64,000 bases of DNA, taken from contig WEDG01005044.1 of the NCBI GenBank assembly GCA_017591395.1, forward strand, positions 148,029 to 212,028, given 5' to 3'. Within the stretch, counting starts at the first letter, position 1, and each line of letters begins with the position of its first letter. Under the pieces are notes generated by a model. That model was not told the DNA's origin and ran no database searches. It saw only the letters and a list, made by a program, of their open reading frames with translations. The stretch is from Schistocephalus solidus. Taxonomy: Eukaryota; Platyhelminthes; Cestoda; Diphyllobothriidea; Diphyllobothriidae. The position numbers were made by a program, and so were the translations under genes. Below, piece after piece: positions 1 to 12,884 of the stretch.

Positions 1-1463
1 TTTGATTAAAGCCGCATGTGGTTTTACATTCATTGCCTGTCCACGTCTGTTAATTTCCTGAAATTAGACGCCCATAATTTAGGGGCTGCTAGATGTCCTT
101 GCATTAAAAACAATATGAGAGTTGTTTCAGGGACGGCAGGTTCCAAGTAGTTCAGAGTCTTAATGCAATTGTCGGTCGCTTAGAAGATGGATTGATAGGC
201 TTCTTAAAAATAAATAATATTTTCCTTAAAATGTGCAAAATCTAGGAAGTTTCTGTTTCAAGTAAATGAGCTTCCATACATGAACATCCATCACAGCAGT
301 TTAAAAATCCATAATCGACTATACGTGAGCTTCAGGCGGCAGTGAATGATAAGGTACGCTACGTAAACAGTGACTGCGCTTAGTTCTTGTCTCTTTCATG
401 AGTTGGTAAGCTTTAAAAGTAAATGGGTGCACGTTACGCTTCGCTACGTCATTGTTGATTGTATTTACCACTAGTTGTTTTTCTCCCCTGGAGTTTGTTT
501 TCGGATTCCATGAACTTTTTTATACACTTTGTACACATCATTTGATTTTAGACGTTTTTTTGTGAACAATATCCGTAATTGATTCAAGAAAAATAAATTA
601 TTTTTAGAAAGCATAAGGCCAACTCAACATTATCCCGTTAGATTGATTGGAAACAGTAGCTCCCAGTATAGGAAGCAGAAATATCGGGAAATTCGTATTA
701 GCTTTCGAGACTGTATGCATGAATGCTAAAGTAGTTTTCAACAAGATCTCCGCTGTCCTAGTTAAGGATGATATTTATAACCGAAATGAATAGCCCGGAA
801 ATTGCCGCTAGACGTCGTGCATTCCAAAGTTCAGCTTGCCATTATTTCTTAGCTGCTTGCTATTTTAAATGGTACTTTTTCAGTAAGAGAACTAAAACCC
901 GCTTTCATGCACATTAAAGAGTCTTTTGTCTAAGCAGATGAATATTTCCGGCAAATACAAGATCTAACCCGGCAAGACAATGAGCCCGTAGCTCAACGTT
1001 TAGAGCGTTGGACTTTTGATTAACGGGTCGCGGGTTTGATCCTCGGGTGGTGCACCACCTGTGGTTGGGTAGGACTGGCTGAAGACGGCTTATAAGCCTG
1101 AAATGGCCATTCCAGTCTCCAATATTCATCCGCCTATTCTACTACTAGCCACTGTGCGGCTGCTGGCAGGGTTCGAGCGTGAATCTCATGGCAGAGCGGA
1201 ATAAGTGACTTCCATTAGCGATCGATGAGCGTTAACAGCGAATGCAAATCCTTTGTCTGGCAAAAGGTAAACGGCAAAGTAGGGTTTTTCTTATATCACA
1301 CGTCGAGATAACCCTCTGAGTAGCAAAACTGGATTTAGCGAGATGAATTATGGAACACAGGCAATCACCCTCCCCCTAAATGCTGCAGTTTTTTTCGACA
1401 TTTTGACACAAATCTTTTGATGAAATATCCCACGTATTGTTGAAAGTATTTCAACATTTTTAG
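1..1463. other. intron or upstream sequence before the first visible exon
   Basis: AT-rich noncoding sequence. The only structured item is the SINE-A copy at 981-1245. No exon with a good acceptor and donor pair and an open phase-0 frame was found, so the true 5' end of the gene lies outside the window or was missed. Confidence 0.5.
981..1245 (+). repeat. tRNA-derived SINE, family A (nearly full length)
   Basis: It begins with a tRNA-like head: A box region GTAGCTCAACGTTTAGAGCG and B box region GCGGGTTTGATCCTCGGG. This is followed by a conserved body (GGTGCACCACC, GACTGGCTGAAGACGGC, CCATTCCAGTCTCC) and a tail ending near GAGCGTTAACAGCGAATGC. The same order recurs at 23.8, 46.2 and 48.1 kb, which defines the family. 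The anticodon-loop region of better copies reads CTTCTAA, suggesting an Arg(TCT)-like ancestor; that assignment is tentative. This copy is diverged and not a functional tRNA. Confidence 0.75.
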
Positions 1464-1589
1464 AGCAAACAAAGGGATGAACTGTCAAATGTAAAAAAGC
1501 AGGCACATTGTCTAGAAGCAGAGTTGAAGAGTCTCCGAGAAGAAATTGCTTACAAGGATGAACGTTCGAGGCAGATCCAAGTGCAACAT
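1464..1589 (+). CDS. coiled-coil protein, visible exon 1 (42 codons)
   Basis: The exon follows an acceptor reading TTTCAACATTTTTAG and ends before donor GTAAGT. Phase 0 on both sides; translation begins SKQRDELSNVKKQAHCLEAE and ends YKDERSRQIQVQH without a stop. Hydrophobic residues at a/d spacing (L, V, C, L, L, I) fit a coiled coil of exactly six heptads. A minus-strand reading overlaps it but lacks any coding signal. It is the most 5' exon I can support; earlier exons must exist because it has no start codon context. Confidence 0.75.
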
Positions 1590-2567
1590 GTAAGTTCTTC
1601 TGACATCCGAATTTAAACGAAAAATCTCAATTTCTGCATGATCCTTAGTACTGCCGTGTGGCGTGGCGTGTATTCCAGAGGCATTTAAGAGTTGATCTTC
1701 TTGCTTATTGCCTGATAGGAAGCAAGGTGCGCGGCCTGAATAAATTATAAATGATAGGTCTTTCAATTATGTACGAGAAGGTAACAGATCTTTAAATTAC
1801 TTTCGTAATATTTGAAGGTCGCCAAACATATTTCCTTTCATAAATCGGCACGCATTTTTGTGAAGTAAAGGTTGATTCATGTTTTCATTCCCAATGTAAT
1901 TGCAGCCTTCACTTGACTTGCTGTGAATATATAAGAAATCTAGTTTTTAGTTGTGTAAATTTGGATGTTCGTTTTTCCTGTCATACATCTCAAGATTCGG
2001 CACTTTTGAAAAAAATGGTGCGCATTTATGTATAAAGTGTTAACGTTATGGTTTCGAAAGTGCACAATCATAAATTAAGCCGAATCGTTACATTGAGTTC
2101 AAAATTGTGCCACGATAATACTCACTTAGTCCTCGCCCCCTGTTGAGTAGCAGGTTTAAAAGGATTATCGCAGAACAAAGTGGGATTACAAAGTTATTGT
2201 TATATCTCTGCACGTGCCTCATGGAAGCTGATCTGGGGAGGTTCAAAATATCAAATAATCATTTTAATGTCAAGCATATTTTTTTCCAATAGCGTGCTTG
2301 ATTGTTAATGGAAATTACTGTTCATGTTTGCGTGTGACCCTGGGCATTGCCCTTGCAACAGAATATTATTAAAATTACCAATACAGTGGCCAGCATAGTT
2401 CGCGTGTTCTTATTAGCGAATGGACTAAGGCTTACAGTGGTTCCATTTTAAAATCTGGGCCACGCTCGATGCATTTCAAATAGTTTTAAACTCATTTTCA
2501 GTGACAGAACCCACCATTTACTTTTTCACTATTTTGAATAATTTACTTTTTAATTTTATTTCCTCAG
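1590..2567. other. intron, nothing recognised
   Basis: AT-rich sequence between two supported exons. I see no repeat family member, RNA gene or open frame of note. Confidence 0.6.
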
Positions 2568-2684
2568 GCTGACGAACTGGCTCGAATGCGATCAGTCCAC
2601 CAGGAGCAAAGTAGCCGATTGAGCCATCTTCAATTGGCTCTCGATGAGAAAGACCATGAGCTCAAGACGCTTAACGGTGATTTG
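2568..2684 (+). CDS. coiled-coil protein, visible exon 2 (39 codons)
   Basis: Acceptor TATTTCCTCAG, donor GTGAGA. Translation starts ADELARMRSVHQEQSSRLSH and ends DEKDHELKTLNGDL. It joins the previous exon in phase 0 and continues the heptad pattern. The methionine inside the exon is not needed as a start, because the frame is open back to the splice acceptor. The phrase ALDEKDHELKTL resembles the many K/E-rich repeats of ELKS-type scaffolds, but such phrases are common in all coiled coils. Confidence 0.8.
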
Positions 2685-4385
2685 GTGAGAAAGCCGTTTG
2701 GACAATATCGGCAAAAAATTAATAAACTAAATTTTTATACGTTGGTTGTTTTTAATGCGGCGCACGGTGATGTGTTTTACTGATTCTTTACGGTCGAGCG
2801 GAGGACAAACGTGGGTGGGCATAACGGGATAATAACTACTTCAGTACTTAAATTCGTTTTCCTGACTAGGATTCTTTTTTTATAAAAAAACATCAATAGA
2901 ACAATGATCTGCTTCCTTTATATCGCTCAGACATAAAACCTTAAATTACTCGTTTTCATTTGATCTTTGCTTTTAAATGGACCCGAAAGCCTAAATTAAG
3001 TTGAAATACTCATGAAATGTGTTTCACAGGACACTTGTGTTAATCTTAGAGAATAATGAATTCGAAACTTCCACAAGGAGGTTAATTAAATTCTAAGTCT
3101 TTTGTTTATTCGTACAAAATTATTCGAAATCGCCTATTTATACTCAGTGCCGCAAATAACGCAATTTTTCCTAACATGAACTGTTGTGGCACTTCTTCAT
3201 AAGGCTCTGGAATAATTCACATGCAACAGATCAGAAGATTCGTTTCGCAACTAAATTACAATTTGACCTCTCCGATGGTCATTCCAAGTTTAAATCCCAT
3301 ACTGAAATGGTGTTCAACTTCTATGCGTAAAAAAGATGAATGGAGTGCCCGAAAATAGTTTCCAGCAAATGGATAAGCAATCCCGGTTTACCTACCGTTG
3401 TTAGTATGGGGCTACGTTGTTATGAGCTGTGATAATGTGCTTGCGATTTCAATGAAGGTCAAAAGCTTGTTCTGAAACCATGATTAATATCCCCGCTACT
3501 TTTTTGTCATCGGACGCATTCGGTGCGCTCTTAATGCAACTGAGGGAAAACATTGTGACAGACGATGTCTAAATAACTTTCCTAAAACGTTGTATAGGGA
3601 GGAAACGATTTAAAACGCAATCTTAACGAATTCATATTTTTATACTAACATTACCTAAAAGTATAACGTCAGAAAGACAGTCCTAAGATTACCATGACTG
3701 TTCAAAACTACAAATGCCAAAGCCATATTAATATTACAAACTGAATGGAGCATATTGTTAAGTTTATAACACATCAAGTACTCGTACGCAATGGTTCAAG
3801 AGTTTTGTTATTTTTAGTCTGTGCTTATCAACATAAAATTTCAAATGGCATCCTCGCAAACTTCTAAAACGGTCGTCTTAAATGGGTGAGTGATCGTTCA
3901 GAAGGGTCAAAATTGTGAATTGTTAAGCCTAGTTACAAGATGACGAAACCTGTTTCAGTAGAAGGAAACGCGAACAGGTATGACAGTTCAGTATCACAAG
4001 TTTCATGTATTCCTGATGATTTTACGTTCTAAAATTAAACGCATAACTATTTTCTCTACACATATTTACTGCCTCACATCCTCCAGACAAATAGGTCTAT
4101 GTATACATTCGTATACATGGTATTAAAGGGCAGTCAATTCGTTTTAATTCCGCGTAGAAACTTTGTTTAGATTGAGTGCAAAGAAATGCCCGCTACCCAA
4201 TTGAACTTGGGATCTTACGTAAAAAGTATGGAACTCAAGTGCCTATCGCTCAGGCAAAAGTTTAGTAATCATGTATATGCTGTCTCTAGCTACCACATTT
4301 TGTTTCGGTTGCATTAATCTCGTCCCGATCTCTGTTACCAAAATGAAAGATTCACTTAATCTACTGCTGTCTTATTTTCGTCCAG
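2685..4385. other. intron, no clear element
   Basis: AT-rich sequence. A weak tRNA-like trace on the minus strand around 4192-4262 (a TGCCTGAGCGATAGGC block and an AAGTTCAATTG block) may be a decayed SINE. Nothing else was recognised. Confidence 0.5.
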
Positions 4386-4511
4386 GAAAAATATCGCTCA
4401 GAACTGGAACACACGAAGAATCGCTTAAAGGAAACAGAAACGGAAAGAAATCAAAGCAATGTCGAACTTGTTCAGAAGACCGATCGATGTCGAGCACTTG
4501 AACTCGAATGC
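4386..4511 (+). CDS. coiled-coil protein, visible exon 3 (42 codons)
   Basis: Acceptor CTTATTTTCGTCCAG, donor GTAAAT (acceptable but weaker than its neighbours). Translation runs from EKYRSELEHTKNRLKETETE to KTDRCRALELEC in phase 0. The segment is highly charged with leucines at heptad spacing, six heptads long. An overlapping open reading frame in another frame ends soon after and is a shadow. The intron to the next exon is only 115 bp, the shortest in the gene, so the pair 3 and 4 is reliably linked. Confidence 0.8.
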
Positions 4512-4626
4512 GTAAATTAATAAACAACTGTGGTTTCTGTTAACGTATTAGTATAACTAATATATTAACTTAACTATTACTCGCTTCAGTCATTCTAACG
4601 TTTGCTTTCTCCGACTATCTTTGCAG

Positions 4627-4752
4627 CAAGGACAGGCTGATGAACTGGTTCGAGTACAATCAAATCTTGAAGATGTCAAAGCAAAAATTAATATCCTTCA
4701 AAAGAGGGTTGAAGAACGGGAGCAGAGGCTGAGAAAAATTGAGGGCGAAAAT
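4627..4752 (+). CDS. coiled-coil protein, visible exon 4; the most ELKS/ERC-like exon
   Basis: Acceptor ATCTTTGCAG, donor GTGAGT. Translation begins QGQADELVRVQSNLEDVKAK and ends QRLRKIEGEN; 42 codons, phase 0, six heptads. From memory of the family, vertebrate ELKS/ERC and insect Bruchpilot carry a block of the form QAxExxxLxxxLDVKxxKxNxLQKKxE in their central coiled coil. This exon has QADE followed by DVKAKINILQKRVEE at nearly the same spacing. This is the main basis for proposing an active-zone ELKS/CAST-type scaffold. Coincidental similarity between coiled coils remains possible; a profile search would settle it. Confidence 0.8.
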
Positions 4753-7700
4753 GTGAGTCTACGTAAAATATTAAAGTTAAAATTGTTTATATCAGGCGCT
4801 CATGTGCGCCTGATATTTTGGCCGTCGCGGGCGACGAAGTCCACCAATTCCACAGAACGTTTACCCAAGTGCAGGTCACGCATAAGCCAGTTTATAATGA
4901 AACAAGCCTTCGTTCAATCTACCTCAAATTTCATCTGGAAAACTGGTGTTATGCTTTGATTGTTGTCTACAGCGAAATCAAACGAAGAAGAAATCATGTT
5001 GATGGTTTCTTCCCAGTTTGCAAATGGATGTCTGAATTTATGCCTAAATCGCTCGGTTAAGTATCTCCCACGTTGTGACTTTCACGACAATTGGTTGCGT
5101 CTTGTGACTTGAGATGGATTGCAGTCCTTTAGGCTTGAGGGAACTGGATCGTCATCGGGGTTGCGAATACATTTCTCACCTCACTGAGGTCGGCGTAGCC
5201 TTGGATTTATTCAGTCTTACAAGTTTTGCTATATTTTGCACCCCCTGCAGCGTCTGCTGCAATAGGCTTCATTATAATACGAATGCTGCCTTAGGTGACT
5301 TTGTCCTGCCATTGTAGATGTTATATATAGGGCGTTTTTAGTGGATCGGAGGGGTTGACTTTCATTCCCATTGCCTCCAAACCAATTCTGGTGGTGCCGA
5401 CATATGCATCCGATTGCTGAAATCGAAGTAAATTTCACACGTATCTAACCGAGTTGTGAAAATTTCCATTGCAAAATTCAAAGGGTGATTTCGGTGAGCA
5501 TAAATTTGCTTACGATAAATTCTCGTCGTTGTATAACCACATAAAATAGTCGGGTAAGAAGAACAAATCGTACGGTTGTCAGGGTGGGGGAGGAGAGGAG
5601 GGGACTATCGTCAGAAGGATGTCGGCCACCGCGAGAGGTAAGTAGCTTTGGGTTGCTGCATTGGTGGATTTCGGCCATTGTACTTGCGGCGCATGTAAAA
5701 AGTTCTTTTTGGTACACAGGACCGGTTTACGTAACCTGATTGCAGCCGCTTCTGACGTAGCAAGCAGGCCTTCTCCGAGGAATTTTTAACAGCTTGAGGG
5801 GACCTTGTAAATCACCCGGAAGGCATCTCTGTCATCTACGCGATGATCCGTGTCTACCATATGCACGAGAATAGAGCTTTTTATGGTCTTTATTTGATCC
5901 TTTCCTGACCATGCTGGGAGATGTTCCCTTATCCTTTTAGACAAACGCCAGCTCGCGCGACCAATCTATTCTGCCCCACGGGAGCAGAGGTGGTCTGGGC
6001 TAGCCGTTTATCCTTCCCCTCTCCGTTTAAGATGGGATTAGTCGAGAACAGAGCATGGGCGTCAGCTGCTGGAAAGGTTTTTGATACGGCTTGACTTAGG
6101 CACTATCTTAAAAGTTCAATTGCTACGTCACCTTGAAATGGGACCCTGATGACTTGCCTTAAGTTTTCTGCCCTTGAGTTTGCCAACAGGTTTCCTGTTG
6201 AAGCTTCATTTTCTAGCTGACAAGGTGTTGACGAGCCCTGCGTTCTTTCCCATGCAAGGCCTTTAACGCAAGCAGTTCATGCTGATCTCGTTCTAATAAC
6301 ACACAAAGTATCAGTGACGTGAGTTCATTGCCGCATTGGAATCAGTTCTTCGATCAACAAAGGCATCGGACGAAACCAAAGAGTTAATCCGTCACAAATA
6401 TCATTGCTGCTCATGTGACACAAAAGGTGTGAAACTCTTGGCCGAGAAGAACAGAGAGCTTTGAAAAGTATAAAATTGGATAGAGATATAATAATTCTGC
6501 CGGCTAACAAGGGTCATTCTACAGTTTTTCTTAGCAAATCTGATTATAAAAGGTAAGCTCAGAGCCTACTCGATGACCATCAATCTTATAAAACATGTTC
6601 AGCCCGTGAAATGAAAAATCTGCTTACTGAAATACACAGAAGTCTGTCAAAACTCGTAGCAAACGGTGCAATCACGACCATTGATTGGTTTTCCATGAAA
6701 CCAACGGATGGCACGATTTTACGGTCTGCCTAAAGTGCACAAGGAAAACTTACCGCTTAGGACCATCGTCTCTCTTCATGGCAGCCCTACATATGATTTG
6801 GCAAAATGGATTTTTAATCAGCTTAAGTTCTTGATGGTTTGCTCATCAACAGCGGCAGCTTCTACCAATCAGTTCCTTGAACGGATAAGGCATGTGAAGC
6901 TAGAGTCAGACGAATCCAAATTATCCTTTGATGTCGTTTGACTATTCACCTCCATTGCACAGCAACTATCAATTGATGTTGTGAGCTAACTTCTAACAGT
7001 ACGCTACGTGGAGGGGGAAAAGCTCCTGAAGTTCGAACATTTGCTCAAACTTCTAAGTCATTGCCTCAAAACCTACTTCAACTTTGATGGACAAAGGTAT
7101 GAACAAATTAAGGGCACTTCCATTGGATCCCCCCTATCAGACTTGATTGCTGAGGTGTCCCTTCAACGGATATAGCCCTTGGTCTTCACCAAGTATTAAT
7201 CAAGATGTTGGGCTCGTTATGTCGATGATAGTTTTGCCATTGTCAAAACATCTGGCATCGAGCAATTCAAAGATTTACTAAACTTGGTTAAAACAAATAT
7301 CCAATTCAGGATGGAAGCTGAAACAAACAACCAGCTTCCCTTCCCAGATGTGCTTGTGCACCGGTGTGCAAATGGACAACTGCAAACTACAGTATTCAGA
7401 AAAGCCACCAGCACAAACCAAATATTACAGTTCAATAGCGATCGCCCTCTGTCTCACAAACATATCAGCGTCAAAACTCTATTCCAAAGAGTTGAAACAC
7501 ATCGCAGCACGCCAGTTGACGAAAGAGCTGAATGACAGTATCTTCATGAGCCCTTCCGAACTAATGGATACCCAATCTCGTTTTACCAACCAAAGCAAAT
7601 GCCGAATGAACAGACCACGGCCAACAGAACAACAACCCGAAGTCTGAAGGGTCATGACCTACATAAAAGGAGTCTCCAAGGCAGTCTCTCGACCGAAACA

Positions 7701-8501
7701 TCCCGCCCGCGGTGTTGTGCAACCTAAGGACAGACTGCCCCCTACCTAATCATCCGCAGTTGCCTACCAAATTATGCTTTAATGATGGGACTGCAACTAT
7801 ATCGGGGAAATCTGACGGAATTTGCAGACCCGCCTACAAGAGCCCAAACCGGTGGCCCGGAGGCTAGAACCAAACTCACAGCTTGCAGCTCATCTTGGAG
7901 AGAATGGCCACATTTTGACATTCCAGGAGCAACCATCATAGGTAGAGGAACCTCAAAAGCCGAATGACTTACGCTTGAAGCGTGGTATTCAGATGCCAAC
8001 TCTAGCAACATGCATCTAGACCTTCCAGCGGCCTGTAAGGTTTTGCGTCATTAAATGTATAAAGACCAGGACAAGATGGTTACACCGGAACGAAAGGCAT
8101 ATAAGCGAAGGCGGGCCCCGTGACGAAACCACCGGAAGAAGAGGTAGGCTTACAAATCACACCCGACCGCTATGAAGTTGCCCAACACCAGCGGCCATCA
8201 AGCTGGACAAGCATCCACGCAGAGGCCGAGGCAGCGAACGAGAGAGAACTTGATCAGCCAAAGTCTGATAAGATCAGCCTGTCATTCAAAAACTGATCGA
8301 TATTAGCAGTATATGCTTTGACAATGGAGAGCCGGCCAAGCTCTCCTAAACGTCAGTGAAAATATAGACCAGTTTCGGTGAGCGCTCTATATTTATCTGA
8401 TTCACACTGTCTCCTCCCAATTTGGAAGACGGAGATTATTTGTGTGGACAGAAAGTTGTGTTGTACATGTCTGTTATATGCTTTACTGTTCTCTTTGAAA
8501 G
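4753..8501. other. intron carrying a sense-oriented Penelope-like element
   Basis: About 4753-6000 has no recognised feature, although it contains several short open frames. About 6000-8050 is a decayed Penelope-like element (separate entry). The remaining bases up to the next acceptor are unremarkable. Confidence 0.6.
6010..8050 (+). mobile_element. degenerate Penelope-like retroelement (RT plus endonuclease remnant)
   Basis: Frame-broken pieces in family order are visible. An upstream segment at about 6325-6560 includes LPANKGHSTVFLSKSDYK. The RT follows with FYGLPKVHKE at 6717-6746, a KGTSIGSPLSDLIAE block from about 7109, and ARYVDDSFAIVK with the catalytic YVDD at 7218-7229. Next comes NNQLPFPDVLVHRC near 7330-7365 and RVETHRSTPVDERAE before a stop near 7535. 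A C-terminal stretch near 7910-8045 (GATIIGRGTSKAE, then LTLEAWYSDANSSN) fits the end of the GIY-YIG endonuclease region. Many stops and frameshifts make it a pseudogene. It sits in sense orientation inside an intron of the coiled-coil gene. Confidence 0.8.
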
Positions 8502-8642
8502 CATGGACTACTTGACGAAATTCACGGACTCAGGAAAAGCAATCATGAGCTGGAGAGCCACATTGATGTCCTTCGGCAGCGTCTCCTTGATCGAGATGAA
8601 CGATCCTCCTCAACAGCACCCATAACTGTTGGATTCTCACAG
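8502..8642 (+). CDS. coiled-coil protein, visible exon 5 (47 codons, ends in Ser/Thr-rich linker)
   Basis: The acceptor is CTGTTCTCTTTGAAAG (weaker, AAAG) and the donor GTAAAC. Translation starts HGLLDEIHGLRKSNHELESH, continues IDVLRQRLLDRDE, then leaves the coiled coil with SSSTAPITVGFSQ. Phase 0 both sides. The next exon begins SGPGISPGM, so the two together form a flexible break of roughly 20 residues between coiled-coil segments. A longer overlapping frame starting at 8422 reads a different phase and lacks coiled-coil character. Confidence 0.75.
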
Positions 8643-11229
8643 GTAAACTCTCGAGGAAAAAGGCTGACCTCGACTTTTCATACGGCATAGAGTGTTCGCA
8701 GAAGTAATATTTGACTATTTTTTAGTTTTAAAGACAGTTTTCGGCAGCAACTTCTACATTCACAATACGGTGGGATAGTTGGAAGGATTAAAGTCTGGTG
8801 TTAGTGTAAAATGGAAATGTCTACACACCGAAAGCACACTGCAAGCATTTGAAAGTAAACTTTATTAGAAAGATTTGTCGACTATGTGTTTTTCGTAATA
8901 GAATTAAATTACGACTAACAATGTTTCGATGGGGTTCCTGGAAAATGAATTTAAAGGAACAGTTTCCTTGACCGCTTGTACCCTTTGCGATAAATAGCAG
9001 GCCATGATAGTGTTTCAAAGACTATCAAATTATCCATTTTCTAGCAAAAGTCATTTCGTTATCAAATCTCGTACCTAGTTGCGGGCACGAAGAGTATCTG
9101 TCAGGCCCTAGTTACGAGGCCACAAAGCATAATTCGCAGAAGTCTCAGTAAAATATTTTTTCTTACCCTTTGAAATTCACTCATATGCAGTACGTGCCCT
9201 ATATCATGAAATTTCATAGATTTCATGAGATAAGACACATTATGAGAAATCAGCCCAAACTGCGTACCCCAAATCTTACAGGAATAAATAAGTGACCGTT
9301 TTTAAAAAGAAGGCATATTGCAGTTTACAAATTTATATTACGTTGTTTTGAAATACTTATTTATTATAAAAGTGGCAGATTCCAAAAACGTCAATAATCG
9401 GGTTAGCTACTTACCCTGAAGATTTAAATGTACAGAATGCTTGTCCATGTATACAAACGCGTAAATTAAACACCACAAGCATAAATACTTGTGAAAATAG
9501 TCCGTTAGTGTTTATTCCGCGGCAGTCGTCTTCCAGATTGAGGGCAAAGGAATTATAGCCGTTACCAAACAGCCTAAATTTCGAGTATATATTCTGGCAC
9601 GGTTTCATGAGAATAAGCGGTTTCTTCTTCCGTGTATACATTGAGTTAGATGCGTTTGATTAGGGTGGACAGAATTTTGCTTGATTGCGCTGGCAGAGGT
9701 GTCACAGAAATAAAGTATTTCATAAGCTGACATGCTCATAGGCCGGTCAAGGACTAATAAATTTAAATAGAATTGTCAGGTAAACTCGGTAAGGTGCCAT
9801 TTTATGCATATTAAGAGGACTTCCCCTTTATTAAATTTAGTCATACTTATTTCGGGTGTTGGATAACGATGATTTTCAGATCGTCCTTGAAATGCTGGTA
9901 AATACTTTACGTTTTCCTGTGTTTTCCGTCTATTGCCTAAAAGTGTAGATTCTGGTGTACTTGCTTATCAAAACCTTCAAAATAAGCTGTTCCTTAAAGG
10001 GATTTTCCTGAAATAGTATGTTCTGAGACAGTCTTCCTAATGCAAATGGCCATTTGGGTCATATTTGTAGACTCACTAAAACATGAAAACTCGTTGACTA
10101 GACGAATAAACGCCCACAACAATATTCGGCAATTAACATGACTAATATTGATTTTAAAAAAACTCTTAGAATAAGTTACCTCTTTAAAAACACAAACTAT
10201 ATATTTCCTTGTCAAATTTCTGCATAATCAGCCGTTTTCCAAGATCACGTCATGGGAAAATATGGATCCTCGACCGTTTTTTCGACTTCGTTGAAAATAA
10301 GGGATGTAATGTCTACTGAAAATGAAAGAACTCACTTATTTCTTTCTTTTGAAGCGTTTTTCGCTATACTTGCTTACTTTTCGGCCACGTTCTAAGATTG
10401 AAATGCACAACCGAGGAACCGAATATATAAACTTAGATTTTGTGAAGAAATGTCAATCTTCTGCCCTTTCCGTTTCAATTTTCCGTGTTCATAAATAGTC
10501 AAATGCAGCTAGATATTGTCTGGACATTTTTGGCGTACGGCATTACAGAGGAAAATGACTTCGTGCTTCGGCTTTTCGTATTTAGGCTTGGTTACAAATC
10601 GAATTATCGGTGTGATGAGGAAAAATACACCCACACGAATTGATTTCTGATTTTCTTGCTATAAGAAGTCGAAAATTTGCAAAGCCGAATTTTAAAACTA
10701 AATCTTTCCTTTGTTTTCCCGAAAATTGGGATTTATCATACCTCCATTTACCTGATTTCCGTGAAAAAATATCAACTTTACCGTTCTCTGAAGCGATATA
10801 TTTTAGCTATTCTATTTTCTAGCTATTCCTTTGTAGTACAACACACGCAAGTAAGAAATTTTGGATCAGAAGGTGCAATTACGTTGGAAAACACCTGGAA
10901 ACGTTGGAATTTAACCCCATGTTGCCCAGTTTCGCCTTAAATAAACAGATGTGAAATGAAATTTTCCTTAGTAAACAGCATTTTGCGACCTCAAATCAGT
11001 ACAAAAACACGATAAATAACTTCAAATGTGTGACATACTACCACTTTAAATTTTGAGGATGACATTTCATGAGTAAGGCAATATACTTTAATTAACATTC
11101 AACTTTGTCCTGTCTCAAATTCAATTTCTATCACCGATTCAATTCAGCTTTCTCAAAACAATAGTTGCTTAAGCATAAAAATAATTCCTCAAACTTAATT
11201 TTAAAACTCGTAGATGGAATTTATTTCAG
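8643..11229. other. intron, nothing recognised
   Basis: About 2.6 kb of AT-rich sequence. I found no SINE, retroelement or microsatellite and no supported exon. Confidence 0.5.
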
Positions 11230-11358
11230 AGCGGTCCTGGCATATCGCCGGGTATGGAGAAAGCGTCTTTACATCTGATGGCCGAACTGGATAGTTTGAA
11301 GAAGCAAAACATTGAGTTAGAAGTGACGAAACAGGCTCTTCAGGACCTGCAAATTAAG
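11230..11358 (+). CDS. coiled-coil protein, visible exon 6 (43 codons)
   Basis: Acceptor GGAATTTATTTCAG, donor GTTAGT. Translation begins with the linker SGPGISPGM and resumes the coiled coil as EKASLHLMAELDSLKKQNIE through QALQDLQIK. Phase 0 on both sides. The methionine in GISPGM could look like a start, but the frame continues through the acceptor and the linker matches the end of the previous exon. Confidence 0.8.
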
Positions 11359-12884
11359 GTTAGTTCGATGATTTCGATATCCTTTTTATTGTGTCATCGC
11401 ATTCCGTCTGTTGCCTTTTTATTGACTGAGGAATCCTAGACTGATATTCTTCTGACCTGGAGTTCCAATCCGGATTTAGGGGTCGTTGCACACGGGCAAT
11501 TTCTTGGTCAGGTAAGTTTCATGTGGTGCACCGGCAAAACACGAGTTCAGGAAAGCCTCCCAGGTTCCGGACGAGCAAATACCCCCGAGTCCTATCTCCC
11601 AACTATAATCCTACCCTTAGCTCTGATCCCTTTAATTGAGCGCCATGCCCCCCTTTTTGTGGGCAGTTCCTGATCCCCACAAACCGATCTACCACGGAGT
11701 GACAGAGTCCTTTAATAGTTCGGTCAGTAATTGTTATCTTTGACTTGGGATCGACCCAATTGTAGAATTAAATTGCTGCCTTTAGATAGAATGTAGTTGA
11801 CTGGCGGCGGCTAATCGATTGCAAACGCCCGCCCTTTTCTCATTTGCTTCCCTGGTATTTTGTACACTTCATAAGCGCTTTCTCGTATAAGTACACATAT
11901 ATGCGCGCATTTGTCGTCCTTTAGAAGGTACGCGCTGACTTAATTATAAAATGGTCTAACTATCAAGCATTCTTTCGAATTAATATGCAGAGCATAACAC
12001 ATTTTGCAAACCTTATACTTGGCGTCATTTAGACCGTTGTAATCCATTTTTGGGATTTCCTGTTTGGGAACGATTCTTTGAGTACTCAGGACCATCAGAT
12101 GCTGCTGCAACTTATTTTAGAGCAGATTCACCAACTTATTTGAGAATGTGCGTCTTTTGCAAAAATATCTTTCGATTAAAATACGTGCACCTTTGAACCT
12201 TGGGAAGTTCTAAGCCACCGCTTATATTAATATCCTCTTTCATGTGAACATGTGTCACAGACGTACTTATATCGATCATTAATTCCAATAAAGAACGTCT
12301 AAAATCACGTGTAATTCCAAGGCAATGGACAAATATAATTCCGTCGTTAATAGTTATGTAGGCTACCTCTTCCTAACCCTCTACGCCTAATCAGTACGTG
12401 GACTTCCTTGTTATTATTAGGGAACAGCACCACACCTGGTGCCTTGTATGCACACCAAGATGCATATCTCCAACTGCATTTACTTTTGAGAATTTTCGTC
12501 TATTCTTTGGTGTGACAATTTCAGCTTGATACCAACTTTTCCCATGCTTCCCGCATTTACGCTCTATACTCTATGAACAGACTGTCTGAGACGGGAGCTA
12601 GACGAAGAATACTGTAACCTTCGGCTTCTTTGATAATCAACTCCAGTATCGCCTAATCCAACTTTCGTGGGAACTGAAGCCAGCTGGTCGGGTAATGTGT
12701 GCATAAAAGGACCATCCTAGTCACTCTCCATTGTCCTGTCCAGCCAAGCATGTGTGTAAATCTTCTAAATTATAGCATTGCCATCTGCTGTATTGTCATG
12801 TGAGCAACGTTGATCTTGCGATGCAAGGCAGTCGATTGAGTCACGTTTGAGGTTGCGTTTCGCGCTCTCCAATCTCCGGTCTTC

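Noticed and set aside
981..1060. Functional tRNA-Arg-like gene
   Set aside because: The sequence continues into the SINE-A body and the arms are damaged.
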